64,000 nucleotides of DNA, from the NCBI GenBank assembly GCA_017506865.1, contig JAFCMP010000540.1, positions 186,001-250,000 on the forward strand, written 5' to 3'. The DNA is from Tribonema minus. Taxonomy: Eukaryota > Sar > Xanthophyceae > Tribonematales > Tribonemataceae. Position numbers and translations under genes: made by a program. Position 1 is the stretch's first letter; each line of letters begins with the position of its first letter. Shown here piece after piece: positions 47,401-57,867 of the stretch. The notes beneath the pieces were generated by a model. The model was not told the origin of the DNA, did no database searches, and saw only the letters and a list, made by a program, of their open reading frames with translations.

Positions 47401-49492
47401 TCCTGGTAGTCTGTGCGGTCGGTCTCCACATAGAGCTGCTGCAGCTGTGCCAAAAGCCGGTGCTTGCTAGCGTCGCTGTCGCCGTCGGGCAGGTGGCGCA
47501 CCGTCTCGCAGATGTCCAGGATCTTGAGGTAATCGGCGCCCTCCTGCACATCTCCGTCATCGTCCAGCTCTGCGCCCCTGAAGCCCAGCTGGTTGAGGCG
47601 TGCCTGCGGCTCCCCGTGCAAGTCGTTGCCAGCATAGGTGGTCACCAGCTCAGCCAGGTCATGTACAGCCCTGGGAGCATCACGTGCAATCAATTTGGGG
47701 AGGGGGAGTCCGTAAGTTGTGTGGCAAACAAGCACTGTCACTCTAAGTGTACTTGAAGAACCACATCCAAGCCTGGCTAGAAGGCCAAGTCAAGAACATC
47801 CAGACTGCGGGTTGATCATTCTGAGCACGCCATCACACATCAACTTTCTTGCATGTAGGGACAGAATAAGGCGCATACATGCAGCGTGTGGCTGAACCAA
47901 CAAGTAAGGTTGAAGTTGTCCACTACCACTTTGCTCAATGGCAAAAACAGCTGCCTGCTGCCATTTCCACCTCTGCCATGCAGGGCTGGCGCAAGTGTGG
48001 ATGCAACCTGCACCCAGCCCTCTGTCCAGGTTACATCACGCCAAACATAGTGCACCACAAAAACAGCAGAAATGTGAGCCGTTGAGACACCCGCATTACT
48101 TGCACAAACGCCATGGTGCTGATGAGAGTATGCGAGCCGCTCCAGAAACTGCTTGCAAATCTATGCACATTGTACCTTGTGAATACAGGGCTAAATTTAA
48201 CTAAGCATTTGCAGCCCACCTGGTGAACGGGCGCACAGTCATGTCGACTTGGGTATCAGGGTCATCATCGTCATTCATGATGTGCGCCCGCAGGGCTTGG
48301 AACAGGGCCCAGTACGTGATGATGGCCAGGCGCCGCCGCTGGAAGTGCACCTGAATGTACGTGCTGGCAACCGTTGCCATGTCCTTGGCAACATAGAGGA
48401 AGACCTCATGCAGGCGCCAGGGCGCCCAGGTGGCCTGCAGGGCCTGCAGGTTACTGTTGTTGCGCAGGTCCTGAAATCGTTGAAGCGTCGAGGCGGGCAA
48501 CTGCGCAACAGGAAGCACACGAGGAGCACGTGTCACTCCACATGAACGAGTTGACCCCCTCGCACTGGCTTCCATGTGTTGACTTGGCGCTGTAGCCAGA
48601 GTGCCAGCTGTGATGATCGCAGATTGGTTGAGGTTTGCATGCTGGTCAATGCAAGTGTCAGTACCACTCGCACAGGTGACAACTCCAGGCATGTTGCGCA
48701 AGTGATTCAGGTACTGTGGGGCTGTTGGCATACTGGTTGACAAGGTCATCATGTGCTGAATGGAAGGCTGCCTTCATGAAACTGTGTGACAAGCATGCAT
48801 GAATGGCTCAACGTGCACATCCTTCTCAGATAAAGTCGCGAGCCATGGACGAACAACAAGTCATGCGACACTGCTGAAGTCCTGCGTGAGGTCCAACGCT
48901 GGCCAGAGTTATAGCTTGCGCCTGAGGCAGCAGCATGCGCTTTTTCTACATTCAGAAACAGTCACCGTTGTTGTGCTGATGCGCAGCGAATGGTGATGCC
49001 CAGTGCACGGTACCGCTTCAAAGGCCACGCTGCGAAGAAGATAAGTCTTTGTTCTTGTACCTGAGCAGCTCCAGGTCCTGCTCCGTTCGTGTAAGCTGCC
49101 CCCGCTCCTTGCACATAACAGGTTAAACACTCCATGAAGTAGCGCTGCGTGGCGTCGGGGAAGGGCTGTCCGTGATGCAGCTTCCACGTGCAGATGTAAT
49201 TGGCCAGCAAGGAGGCCAGATGCCGCACCTTCCCCACGTAATCTGCAGCGTCCTGGAGTGTTTGGGCCATCTCAAGGCTAGGGTGCCGATGCAGGACCTT
49301 TGCAAGGCTGCAAGAGACGGTCTTGTGCCTGAGCTTTACGCCTTGATCCGCTCCAAGGATGCGTCGCCTTCGCTCGAAGGTCCGCAACAGAGTCTCGTGC
49401 AGCCGGCGTGTGTGTGAGGGCTCATGCCCCTGGGCAGTATTCACCGCCGCCTGCCCGAACCTGTTGATGAGCCTCTCGACCAGGTCCGCCAT
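44490..49492 (-). CDS. Fanzor-like (eukaryotic TnpB family) RNA-guided nuclease, intron-containing, C-terminally truncated
   Basis: Six exons with matching phases: 49492-49061, 48500-48220, 47670-47245, 46684-46360, 45767-45318 and 44704 to about 44490, giving 638 residues through exon 5. Exon 4 ends with RTFMTDGHQLKLLLVTS, the F-x-TDG strand that precedes RuvC-I in Fanzor/TnpB proteins. Exon 5 has HVVVTGVDPGQVLAFSAVTA: D551 (codon 45581-45579) would be the first RuvC catalytic Asp. Then SGAEYRVWAQ and, in exon 6, W-x-x-L...RFSRFRAQQAAIAKMAEKL, matching the helical segment between RuvC-I and RuvC-II. RuvC-II Glu, the zinc finger and the RuvC-III Asp are not found: the frame runs into gypsy RNase H at about 44480. 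Known Fanzors use a noncoding omega RNA to cut DNA; no guide-RNA locus was identified here. Family assignment rests on motif order, not a database search. Confidence 0.7.
45803..45817 (+). repeat. Poly-G tract, 15 G
   Basis: Uninterrupted G run in the intron between exons 4 and 5 of the Fanzor-like gene (poly-C on its sense strand). Confidence 0.9.
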
Positions 49493-50037
49493 AATGTGAA
49501 AATCGCTGCACCATGTGGAGGAGACAATACACAGAGACAGGCTGTGACTGATGGCGTGGGCACATAATTAGGCACAGGTGGTTTGATCACGAGTCAAAGT
49601 GGATGTACTGGGAGCTTGAAACATGGTGTGCTGCGGCTGACAAGTGGAAATTGCCACTTTCGAGATACACCATCTCAGTCACAAGAGACCGCGAATCCCA
49701 TTGGATACGTGATTCACGGTTGGATACTATGCGAAAAAGCGATGCTGAATGCTGCACTGGCGATGCGATAAGATGATGCCATGCGATACGGATAGCGAAG
49801 AAGCCTTGCAAGCAACGTGCTCACACCTGAAAAGACGAGGGATAATCCGTCGACACTTACACTGCAGCCATCATGAGACACTGCAGCCTCAGGAGAACTA
49901 AAACATACTGTAGCGGCGAACACTGCACCGAAGTGGTGCACAAAGACAGTGAGCGACGGCACCATCAGTAATTTATGACCTCAGCGAGTGCGCACCTGTC
50001 GTCTCTCTATCAGCGCGCCGCACACCCCAACACAGGC
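49493..50037. other. Junction zone between gypsy protease linker and Fanzor-like gene
   Basis: Sequence with residual gypsy character ends near 50038 (last recognisable linker LKDVTLRVGK). A minus-strand frame at 49965-49714 has HHFGAVFAATV, possibly the very start of a gypsy RT region. GATACG/GATGCG words recur between 49700 and 49800. The exact breakpoint and any terminal repeat of the inserted DNA are not visible. Confidence 0.4.
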
Positions 50038-51425
50038 TACTTCCCAACGCGGAGAGTCACATCTTTCAAGTTGGTGCGATTTATCTCTTTCAGGGCCTGC
50101 ATGGCCGCCACTTTGAATGCGCCGTCGGGGTGCTGTTCTGCTGCTACTTGCAAGAGTCGTTGCTCTAACATGTGCAGCTCAGCGTCCTCTAACTCAATGA
50201 TATCTGCAGATTGAGCAGGTATGACTTCCCCCCAATTAGGGTGTTTATGGAAACCAACACAGGTTGGTCAGAGAAATTTACCAATTCCTCTCTCTTGCAA
50301 CCGAATCATCGTTTGTGTGGTTGCTGGTTGTATCATTGCAGCATAGGGGCGAACTCCCTTGACTGGGGGGCACAAAGCAACTTCCACATTCATCTCAGTG
50401 TGGGCAGGTATTATTATGTCCTCTTGCAGACACACCGCACGGTGTGGCGGTGGTGTACTGGCCGACACCTCGGCGTGCAATACGCCCGAAACCCTGGCAT
50501 TGCGCCACTTTGCGGGCGCTTGCTTCACTGTTGAACTATCTAGCATCTTCAACGTGGGCCCCTCCAATCCCAGCGGCCTGTATGTCAAGTCTCCGTAGTT
50601 AAACAGAGTCTTGTACTGGCCAAAGAAATCACTTCCCAAGATGGTAGTGATGGGCAGGTTCACAACGTAGAACTTGTGCCTCATCAGCTTATTACTAAAT
50701 CTTAGGGTGAGGTGCACCACTCCTTGTATCTTCACTCTCGTCTGATTGTCCGCTAGGTCAATCATTGTATGGTCCCCCTTCTCTAGCGAGCAGATCGCGC
50801 CCTCAGAGAGGTTGGTGGCCTCAGTGTTTGACATCATGCTCGCCTCTGCCCCAGGGTCAAGAAGTGACACGAAGTCGCGCTCAATGAACCCCTTGCGCCG
50901 TTGCACTCGTGCAAGGAGCCGGCCAAAGCATTGCTTGCTGGGCTCCCCGGTGGGAAGTACGACTTGCTCGCCAGGTCTGATAGAGGCCGGGTCCACAGTG
51001 TTGCAGGGGTCCCTGGCCTTATCGTGACACATGGCAGCCACCGCGCTAACACGTGGATTGCCTAGCCCTTCTCTGCGAGCCACTTCATGAGGGGCTCCCT
51101 GAAACTCGTGTTCACCTCCATCAGGGCTCTCTGGTAGTGAGGCTGCCTCTGAAGGTGGTGGATTGGAGCTTTCAGCAGTCTGACTCATTGACAAGTCTGA
51201 CTCACGTGACTCGTCTGAATCGTCGTCACCATCATCTGCCTCATCATTAAGGCTCAAGTTGGCCCATGGGCCCGTGTTCAAGCCTTCTTCGCTTAACATT
51301 TGAGGCGTGATTGCATACTGCCACGTGTCACCTCGTGCAATGGCAGCAGCTATCTTTGCCTTCACCCATTCCTCCTCTTTGGGATCCTCTGCCACATGCA
51401 TATTGATTCCCTGACTCGAGACCAT
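50038..51425 (-). CDS. Retrotransposon aspartic protease (pepsin-like, active-site variant)
   Basis: 385-residue frame (51425-50268). An acidic, disordered N-terminal part (DEADDGDDDSDESRESD) is followed by the protease: FVSLLDPGAEASMMS with D190 as catalytic Asp, then LPITTILGSDFFGQY, the ILGxDF strand. The usual D-T/S-G is D-P-G here, which would be unusual for an active enzyme. After TGA 50268-50270 the same frame continues for 75 codons to TAG 50038-50040 with VIPAQSADII and AAMQALKEINRTNL, the protease-RT linker. A short alternate-frame stretch (NFSDQPVLVSINTLIGG) sits between, so two compensating indels are likely, one at a G6 run. Confidence 0.7.
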
Positions 51426-51645
51426 CCACTCTGGGGTGGTGCATCGGGGTCATGGTCCACGCGGGTACCCTTGGAAAAGGGGGCACCTGCTGGGAGATCA
51501 AATATGCCAGAGCCCAAAAGCGCTACTGCAATGTGAAACGCCGTGCGGGGCATGACCAATTCACAAGCCACAACTTCATCTCTTCTGCGGTGGCCTTGGC
51601 TGGTAGGTCACGTGTAAACGTGAGCAAGACCGCCATTTCGCGCAA

Positions 51646-53433
51646 TTATAGCACACGGGCTTCATGCACTTGACCAGCATCATGCTGCGCATCAGGCACA
51701 TATTGAGAAGGATCAACGGGGGGTTTCCCTGGATTCCGTCTAACAGGGCTTGGCATGCAGTCATTGGCATCATACACGCTCTCAGCACCTTTGACACGCG
51801 ATTTCCAAAAGAAACAGCGCTCAGGGCAACGCAGGACGCGACGCACGGAGGTAGGCAGCGAAGCGAACCGTATTGCATTCAGCAGTGCACCAAACCGCTC
51901 CATGGCAGGGGCAACCCCCGACCCTCCCCGGACAACGAGAATGTACACCCGCTTCCTGTGGCATGCTACGTCATGGTCTGAGCCTTTCAGCTTGGAGACG
52001 TATAGACTGTAACCGTGCGCCAGCAGCACTGCCTCCGCCTGCGCCCACGCCTTAGAGCTCAGCATGGCCACAATGTTCTCCAGCACGCAGCAGCGCAGCT
52101 TCGCCCTCACGATCAGCTGTGCCGCGTGCACCGTCACTTGAGCTGCCTCTCCCTCGACACCCACCCCGTTCGTGTAATCTGTACACGGGGGGGACATCGT
52201 GGTCAAGTCAGGATCCAGTTCCACCAGTGCCTTGGTGACTGCATCATCACTCAAACTCGCATTCATCACTCTCACAGTAGCAGGGTGAAGCTCATGGTAG
52301 GCCTCACACACACGGGGACACTTGTCGACTGCAAGTCTAGTGTCCACCGCAAGGCCCGCCAAACTTGCCTGTCTCAATCCCTCGTTCCAGCCACCAATGC
52401 CGCAGCATATGGATGCATGCGTTACGCGCCGTGCCGCCTCTGGCCCAACGCCGCCGACAGGCACGCTAAGGTCCGGAGCCTGTGCTGCGGCAACAGCGCA
52501 AGCAGCAAAATGCCTTGCGTCATCACGTGTTGCATCGCTCAGCTCAATATCTGCATCAGTGCTCATCTCATCGCGCGTTGCATTGCTCAGCTCAATGTTG
52601 TCGCCCGCTGAGGGTGCCAATCTAGTGGCAGAGCTCAGCGGCGACGGTGCTAACATCGCGTGCAATAGCTGCTCATGGCGTGCGTGCCTCCGCGCAGCGG
52701 GGCTCGACGCACTGGCAACAGCAGCTTGCACGTTCTCACATGCCAAGGCAACATTCAGCTCTGCTTCGGCGCTCACACGACTGGTCCCGCCACCCGAAGG
52801 GGGACTAGCCAGTGTGTGCCCGACCGACACAAGCTCACCTTGCTGGTCCAACCAGCGCCTGTACTCCATGAACGCAGAAAAACTCTTCTCGTCAAACCCG
52901 CTCGCGGGCGCGGCTGCAGCTGCTGCCGCAGGCGCCGGCGCGGGCGCGCGCGGCGACGGCGCTGGCGGACCGAGGTGCGACGGCGCCCCGCTGTTACGGT
53001 GCTGCGCGGCCCCAAGGCCATAGTACGAGCCTGGCGGCGCAGCAGGCCTCGAGTTGGCCTGCGCCGAGTTGGCCTGCGCCGCGCACGCGTCATGGCAGGC
53101 CTGGCTGGCCTTGTGCACGTGGGGGTTTAAAGTGCCTGGGAACGTCCGACGGCATTGGTAGCATTGCCAGTCCGGGCGCTGCGGGCGCGCATACGGCGGT
53201 TGCATCGCCCTCTGCGGCGGCGCCGCGACCATGACTGCGGCGGCAGCAATGGTGGCTGCTGCGGCGGAGGTCTTCTCCTTGGCCTCCAGCTTGGCCGCCT
53301 GCTTGGCCACCCTACGTACGCTCCCTCGTGGCCACTTTCATCTCGCGCGCGGCAAGGGCCTTGCCCCCGGCGCTCGCACCCCCGCTCTCCTGCTCCTCGT
53401 CTGAGAGAGACGCCTCAGAAGCATCGCTCATGG
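51646..53433 (-). CDS. C5-cytosine DNA methyltransferase carried by the retrotransposon, with zinc-finger N-terminus
   Basis: Main frame 53310-51646 (554 residues); an upstream frame from ATG 53433 (MSDASEASLSDEEQESGG) probably supplies the true N-terminus across a 1-nt frameshift near 53345. Residues 48-73 have C50, C53, H64/H66, C72 and H73, a zinc-finger-like knuckle. An Ala/Pro-rich linker follows. The catalytic domain has motif I HASICCGIGGWNEGL (298-312, SAM binding), motif IV TTMSPPCTDY with nucleophile C376, motif VI VLENI (409-413) and motif VIII CHRKRVYIL (450-458); a conserved-looking SVYDANDCMPSPVRRNPGKP closes it. It transfers methyl from S-adenosylmethionine to cytosine C5. Catalytic residues appear intact. 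Position between gag and protease on the same strand shows it is element cargo. Similar captures were reported for dinoflagellate and charophyte retrotransposons. Confidence 0.85.
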
Positions 53434-54870
53434 CGCCGCTGGCGGCGGCGGCCTTGGCGCCCGCGCGGGCCCTCGGGCCCGCCGGTGCTGCCAGCGCCCA
53501 CGCAACGCTAGCTGCCGTCGATAGCTGCTAAATCGACCGCTTGCGCCAAAGCGAAAGGTCAGTTGCGCACGCTCCTGGCTGCTGAGCAGCCGCAGGAAGT
53601 GCATCTTCTCCGCTTCTCCCTCAACCTCCACGCCCGTCGCCGTGCAGAGCTTGCGCACACGCAGTGTCAGCTTCTGCGGGGTCTCGTTGGGAAGGCGAAC
53701 GGCGTGGTCGATGTCGTTGTGTGCAAACTTGCGCGCGACGTCTGAGCCGAAGTGATCCTTGATGGCAGCGACCTGCTCGGTGAACGGGAGCTGGCCGTAC
53801 GTGATGATCTTCCCGTTCCACATGCGCGTGAGGAAGTTCACGGTGTTGACCAGTGTTTTGTCTCTCGAGGTGCGGATGGCCGACTTCAGGGCAAAGCGCT
53901 GGCCCGGGTCGTTGAACTCGGCAACCTCACTTACGAGGGCATCGAGCTGCACGGAGCACACGCCTGGGGTGGATGACAGTCCGGCAACACTGGCGATCTT
54001 TGACAACGTCAGATCCCTGTGCTCCGACTGGTCACTCCCCCCTTTGGCTATGGCTTTCTTCTTTGGCGCGGCCTTCCCCGAGTCCTCACTGTCGCTACCG
54101 ACCTTAGATCCAACAGTGGTATCCTCGGTGGTGGGGGCAGTGCTGCCGAGCGACAGCGGACCCGGTGCAAAGACCATGCGCCCCTCACGTAAGTGCTCCT
54201 TCAACTTGCCATTCGCATACTGTTCGAGTCTGCGCATCTTTTCTGAGTCAGAGACATCCATGTCAAAAATGGCATTGATCTCTTGTGACGCAGTCGAGAT
54301 TGCAATCAGCCCGCATCGACAAGGCATGCAACTCAACGCCAGCCTGCTTCAAAGCGCCCTCCGCCAACACGCTGTCGTGCGTCAGCGCGGTAAGGTTAGC
54401 CTGACACGCGACGCGCTCGGGCGTGTCCGGCTTCACGAGCCGCATCAGCCCCCGCTCCGTCGCGTGGTCAGCTGTGAGATGCTTCACGAGCTCGCGCTGA
54501 CACGCCTCCTCCTCTTGCTTGCGCTGTTGGCAATTGATGGTGCCGTCGCGCGTGCTAGTCACCAGGGCAACCAGTGCGTTGTACTTGACGTGCGCGGCGG
54601 TTAGCTGTGGTTTGGTCTCACCAGTGCTTTCGCCGTCGCTGTCCTTCTCTGTCTCGGGGTCGTGCTCGTTCAGGTTCTCTTGAGGGCTCTTGTTGCCTTC
54701 AAACCCCTCCTCTCCCTCATCAGTCTCGCGCAGAGGGGTTGGAGGAGCAGACGACCTCCCCTCGTCTTCGCTCATTGCGTCATCGTTCAACGCTTGCAGG
54801 GCGTCAGCAGGCACTGACTTCTGCTTTCTCGCTGCGGTGGCCGTAGCCGGACCACCACCTCCCTTCCTTT
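53428..54870 (-). pseudogene. Retrotransposon gag (capsid-type), frameshifted
   Basis: Two frames: 54870-54263 (open upstream of the GTG at 54814; starts in a basic QRKRKGGGG stretch, then acidic EDEGRSSAPPTPLRETDEGE and a helical part) and 54336-53428 (MDVSDSEKMRRLEQYANGKL, then an all-helical capsid-like part with YGQLPFTEQVAAIKDHFG and NETPQKLTLRVRKLC). A frameshift at about 54300 divides them. Near 53540 the frame probably shifts again, ending LAQAVDLAAIDGS-stop. The zinc knuckle usually at the gag C-terminus is instead in the methyltransferase ORF. Identification rests on position and helical character rather than a diagnostic motif. Confidence 0.6.
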
Positions 54871-54879
54871 TCCTTTGGG

Positions 54880-55162
54880 AGTCAGTGTCTGCACATGGGC
54901 ACAGGAATCCCGTGAGACACTTGGAATCCCGTGAGACACTTGAAGTTCAACATAAAAAAAATGATCGTGTGAAATTGCCGTGCTCTAGCGTCCATGCATA
55001 TGCCAGCATGGAACAGCACTCTCTGACAACCAGCGCCTTCACGGAGTGCTGGTCTGTCTCTCACGTGACCGTCAAGGTCCTGCCCCGGCGGGTTTCCAAG
55101 CCACCATCGAGCATCCCCGGTCACGCTTGCATTTCATTTGTATTTGGCAAACGTTCTGTTGT
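54880..55162. other. Upstream of gag; short direct repeat
   Basis: GGAATCCCGTGAGACACTT occurs twice in tandem (about 54905-54923 and 54924-54942). No coding frame; may contain leader or LTR remnant of the gypsy element. Confidence 0.4.
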
Positions 55163-55528
55163 TGAGATGGGAGCTGCATAACAAGGCGGTTCTTGGAGTG
55201 ACAACAGAACATTCCTGGAACTCTCCTTTCAGTGGAGCGTCATCAGAGAGCCTCTAGATTGAACTAGGCACACACCCACACAGCGGAGCTACTGTTGACA
55301 AGGCGGCAAGCCCAGCTGTCGGAGTAGCATCCCCAGCCCCCAAGGCAACCTCCTGCACCGAGCCCTCAGCTCTGGCCAGCTAAATGTGAGTGTTACACAC
55401 CATACATTCTGGCCTCTGCTTTCTGAATGTTGCTCTGCCGTACAAGGCTCGCTATGGCCTGTACCACCCGGACCCTGGCACGCCCGCTTTGTGTCCATAG
55501 GGCCTAGGGCCGCGTTTTCGCTTGCTCA
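55163..55528 (+). repeat. 5' LTR, 366 bp
   Basis: Starts TGAGATGGGAGCTGC and ends TTCGCTTGCTCA; near-identical to 56636-57001. Confidence 0.85.
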
Positions 55529-55530
55529 GA

Positions 55531-55548
55531 TGGCAACCAAGACAGGAC
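55531..55548 (+). other. Primer binding site
   Basis: TGGCAACCAAGACAGGAC is the exact complement of the last 18 nt, including CCA, of the tRNA-like sequence ending at 57999. Position (2 bp after the LTR) and length are canonical. Confidence 0.8.
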
Positions 55549-55616
55549 TGAGTCACGTGTTTCAGGATGGAAGCCTTATACCGCTCGTGGTAAAAGGCTC
55601 GGCCTTGCGCAAACTT

Positions 55617-56280
55617 TCACGCACCCATCCCACCTACACTCTCTCCGGTATAATCTTGAAGAACGACATTGTAGGCAGCGGCGCAGGCCCGAACAGGCTG
55701 CGATCTGTTGCGCTTGCGCTTAGATATAGGTACGCGGTCTTCTGCAGCCACGCTCGCCACCTTGACGGGATGTGTGGTCGCCTGAGCATTGTACTCGGTT
55801 ACCGACACGCGCACGTCCCGATCTTTGGAGGGCACAAAAACCATGTCATGATAGTCTGTCACTGATCCATTTTTGCCCATGAAATCACTGCCAAGAATCG
55901 CTGGGGCCTTGATATCAGCCACAACGAACTTGTGCTTGAACATGACGTCATTGAAGTTCACCCACATCATTACGGCTTTCTTCACAGGTGCGTGGGTCTG
56001 GCCGTCAGCGTACACCAACGTCTCAGCTTCACCTTTCTGCACACTGTAGAATGCCTTTTGAGGTAGCAGGCGAGCTATCCTCGGCGACAGAATGCTAATC
56101 CCAGAGCCCGAGTCAATCAGCAATGGCACCGGGATTTGCTTGCCATATACGGTGGCCATAGCAGGCACATACACTTGCTTGCGCTCTCTGAGGCTGTCAC
56201 CATGCTGCACGCTGGCAACGTGTGATTCACTCTCAGGTTGCGGCGGATCGCTGCTTGGCGCTGCATGAGCTGGACCTTTG
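55617..56280 (-). pseudogene. Second retroelement aspartic protease fragment, antisense inside the LTR element
   Basis: Frame 56210-55617, open upstream to about 56280. VPLLIDSGSGISILSPRIAR holds the D33-S34-G35 active site and APAILGSDFMGKNGS the second conserved strand. It is related in layout but not closely in sequence to the 50-51 kb protease. Neither gag nor RT accompanies it. Because the primer binding site puts the host element on the plus strand, this segment was probably captured in reverse. Confidence 0.65.
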
Positions 56281-56635
56281 ATATAAAGTTTGATGGTGAG
56301 ACCACCCCCAGGCAGAGGCGTTGCGATCTGTGTGCTACAATACTGATGTCCAGGCAGATGTAGGCGACTGGCACCTCATCACGCGCAGAGCAGACCTGAC
56401 GTGTTGACTCGCACATGATGAAGTCCTTGCCGAACGCACTGCTCACATCAGTGCGGGCATGCTGCAAGGCATGTGCCCCATGCAGGCACAGGGTGTGAAG
56501 TCTGATGTGCGCAGAGCACGCACCGCTAACACTGGCTCAGCGCGCAATGGCGTCACTGCCGGGCACTGCAGTAGTGCATGCCATGACGAGGACTGCATTT
56601 TTCATTTTTCATTTCTTTGTCTAAACCGGGGTGGC

Positions 56636-57001
56636 TGAGATGGGAGCTGCATAACAAGGCGGTTCCTGAAGTGACAACAGAACATTTCTGGAACTCTCCT
56701 TTTAGTGGAGCGTCATCAGAGAGCCTCTAGATTGAACTAGGCACACACCCACACAGCGGAGCTACTGTTAACAAGGCGGCAAGCCCAGCCGCCGGAGTAG
56801 CATCCCCAGCCCTCAAGGCAACCTCCTGCACCGAGCCCTCAGCTCTGGCCAGCTAAATGTGAGTGTTACACACCATACATTCTGGCCTCTGCTTTCTGAA
56901 TGTTGCTCTGCCGTACAAAGCTCGCTATGGCCTGTACCACCCGGACCCTGGCACGCCTGCTTTGTGTCCATAGTGCCTAGGGCCGCGTTTTCGCTTGCTC
57001 A
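56636..57001 (+). repeat. 3' LTR, 366 bp
   Basis: Direct repeat of 55163-55528; TG...CA ends, followed by TTGT target duplication. Confidence 0.85.
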
Positions 57002-57005
57002 TTGT

Positions 57006-57780
57006 TGCTCAAAACAATATGCAATCTCTGTTTAACGTCAATTGTTAGTGCTGCTGTCTAGCCGTGTGGCTCTCGCTTCTTTCTCATCTCTCTCCTCGTG
57101 CATCATGACATGCTCTCCCGCATTCATGGCCTGCACACTTCTCTGCCGCTCTGGACCGTGGCAGCACGAGCAGATGCTGACATCATCTTGCAAGACGTCC
57201 TGTTGCAACAGGTCGATGACACCACTTAAGATGCTGAGAAACAAAGTGGGGGGGCATTATCTGTCGCCAACGTAAACCCTGCTCGTGCCAAGAGAGTATT
57301 GACGTCAGACTCATAATCTCTTCAGCACAGCACTAACGATGGACGCCACGCGCAGTGGCGCGGGTGTGTGAACCGCAGCTGCGCATGGACGCGGACACCC
57401 GAGCGAGGGCGTGCTCTCTCGCAGCTAAGGCACAGCTGCAAAGTGTCTGACCGGTGCAATGGCTGGTTGCGGGGCCAGAGAAATCGTGTGGCGACGGAGT
57501 ATGTCCTGTTCGCTACAGATCCTCCGCGTATACTCTCTCTCTCTCTCTCTTTCTCGCTCTTGTTTTAGTTGGAACGAATGGCAACGCAACGCTAGCGCGT
57601 CCGCATCACGAGCGTGCCTACTGTGGACGAACGAATAACTGACGCGAAATAATGGGGTGAGGAGTAACTAGAGCGATGATGTGAGGTGCGCGTAGTGTGT
57701 ATAGGCGAGAATGGTATAAATGAAGACGAATGCCCACACGTCAACGCAATTTGCGTGTGCCGTCCGTGCGCTATGCATGT
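57006..57780. other. No gene seen; CT-rich microsatellite
   Basis: Short ORFs only. A (CT)9 run lies at 57533-57550. The GC-rich part 57340-57600 has no recognisable product. Confidence 0.4.
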
Positions 57781-57867
57781 AGGTGCGTCTCGGGTCCGCT
57801 CGCGAAGCGAGAGGTGGGGTAAGGACTGTCTTGTGTGCCATTGTGACGTGTGGTGGTTATAGTTGAG

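Larger units (their letters stand above)
41443..54870 (-). mobile_element. Degenerate Ty3/gypsy-type retrotransposon with DNA-methyltransferase cargo, interrupted by a Fanzor-like gene
   Basis: Minus-strand order: gag (54870-53428), zinc finger plus C5 methyltransferase (53433-51646), aspartic protease (51425-50268, linker to 50038), gap with a Fanzor-like gene (49492 to about 44490), RNase H (about 44475-43555), integrase (43571-42543), GPY/F plus chromodomain-like (42443-41944), Tudor-like tail (41943-41443). PR, RNase H, integrase order and the GPY/F plus chromodomain tail define Ty3/gypsy. Reverse transcriptase, expected between protease and RNase H, is missing. Frames change at several points (about 54300, 53345, 51600, 50275, 43560, 42600, 42460, 41950), so the copy is decayed or carries indel errors. 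No LTR pair was identified for it. Confidence 0.8.
55163..57001 (+). mobile_element. Non-autonomous LTR retrotransposon, 1,839 bp
   Basis: Two direct repeats of 366 bp (55163-55528 and 56636-57001), each TG...CA, enclose 1,107 bp. Flanks TTGT (55159-55162) and TTGT (57002-57005) form a 4-bp target duplication. A primer binding site follows the left LTR by 2 bp, fixing plus orientation. The only coding remnant inside, a protease, is antisense. The LTRs differ at roughly a dozen positions, so insertion is not very recent. Confidence 0.85.

Noticed and set aside
52322..53130. Long plus-strand ORFs over the methyltransferase
   Set aside because: They are GC-rich shadows of the minus-strand frame, which alone carries the ordered methyltransferase motifs.
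54880..55528. The 366-bp repeat at 55163 as LTR of the methyltransferase element
   Set aside because: Both copies of that repeat flank the separate 1.84-kb element with its own TTGT duplication, and no third copy lies near 41 kb.
57006..57275. Plus-strand 77-residue ORF near 57042
   Set aside because: No motif, no splice context, and an equal-length ORF exists on the opposite strand.
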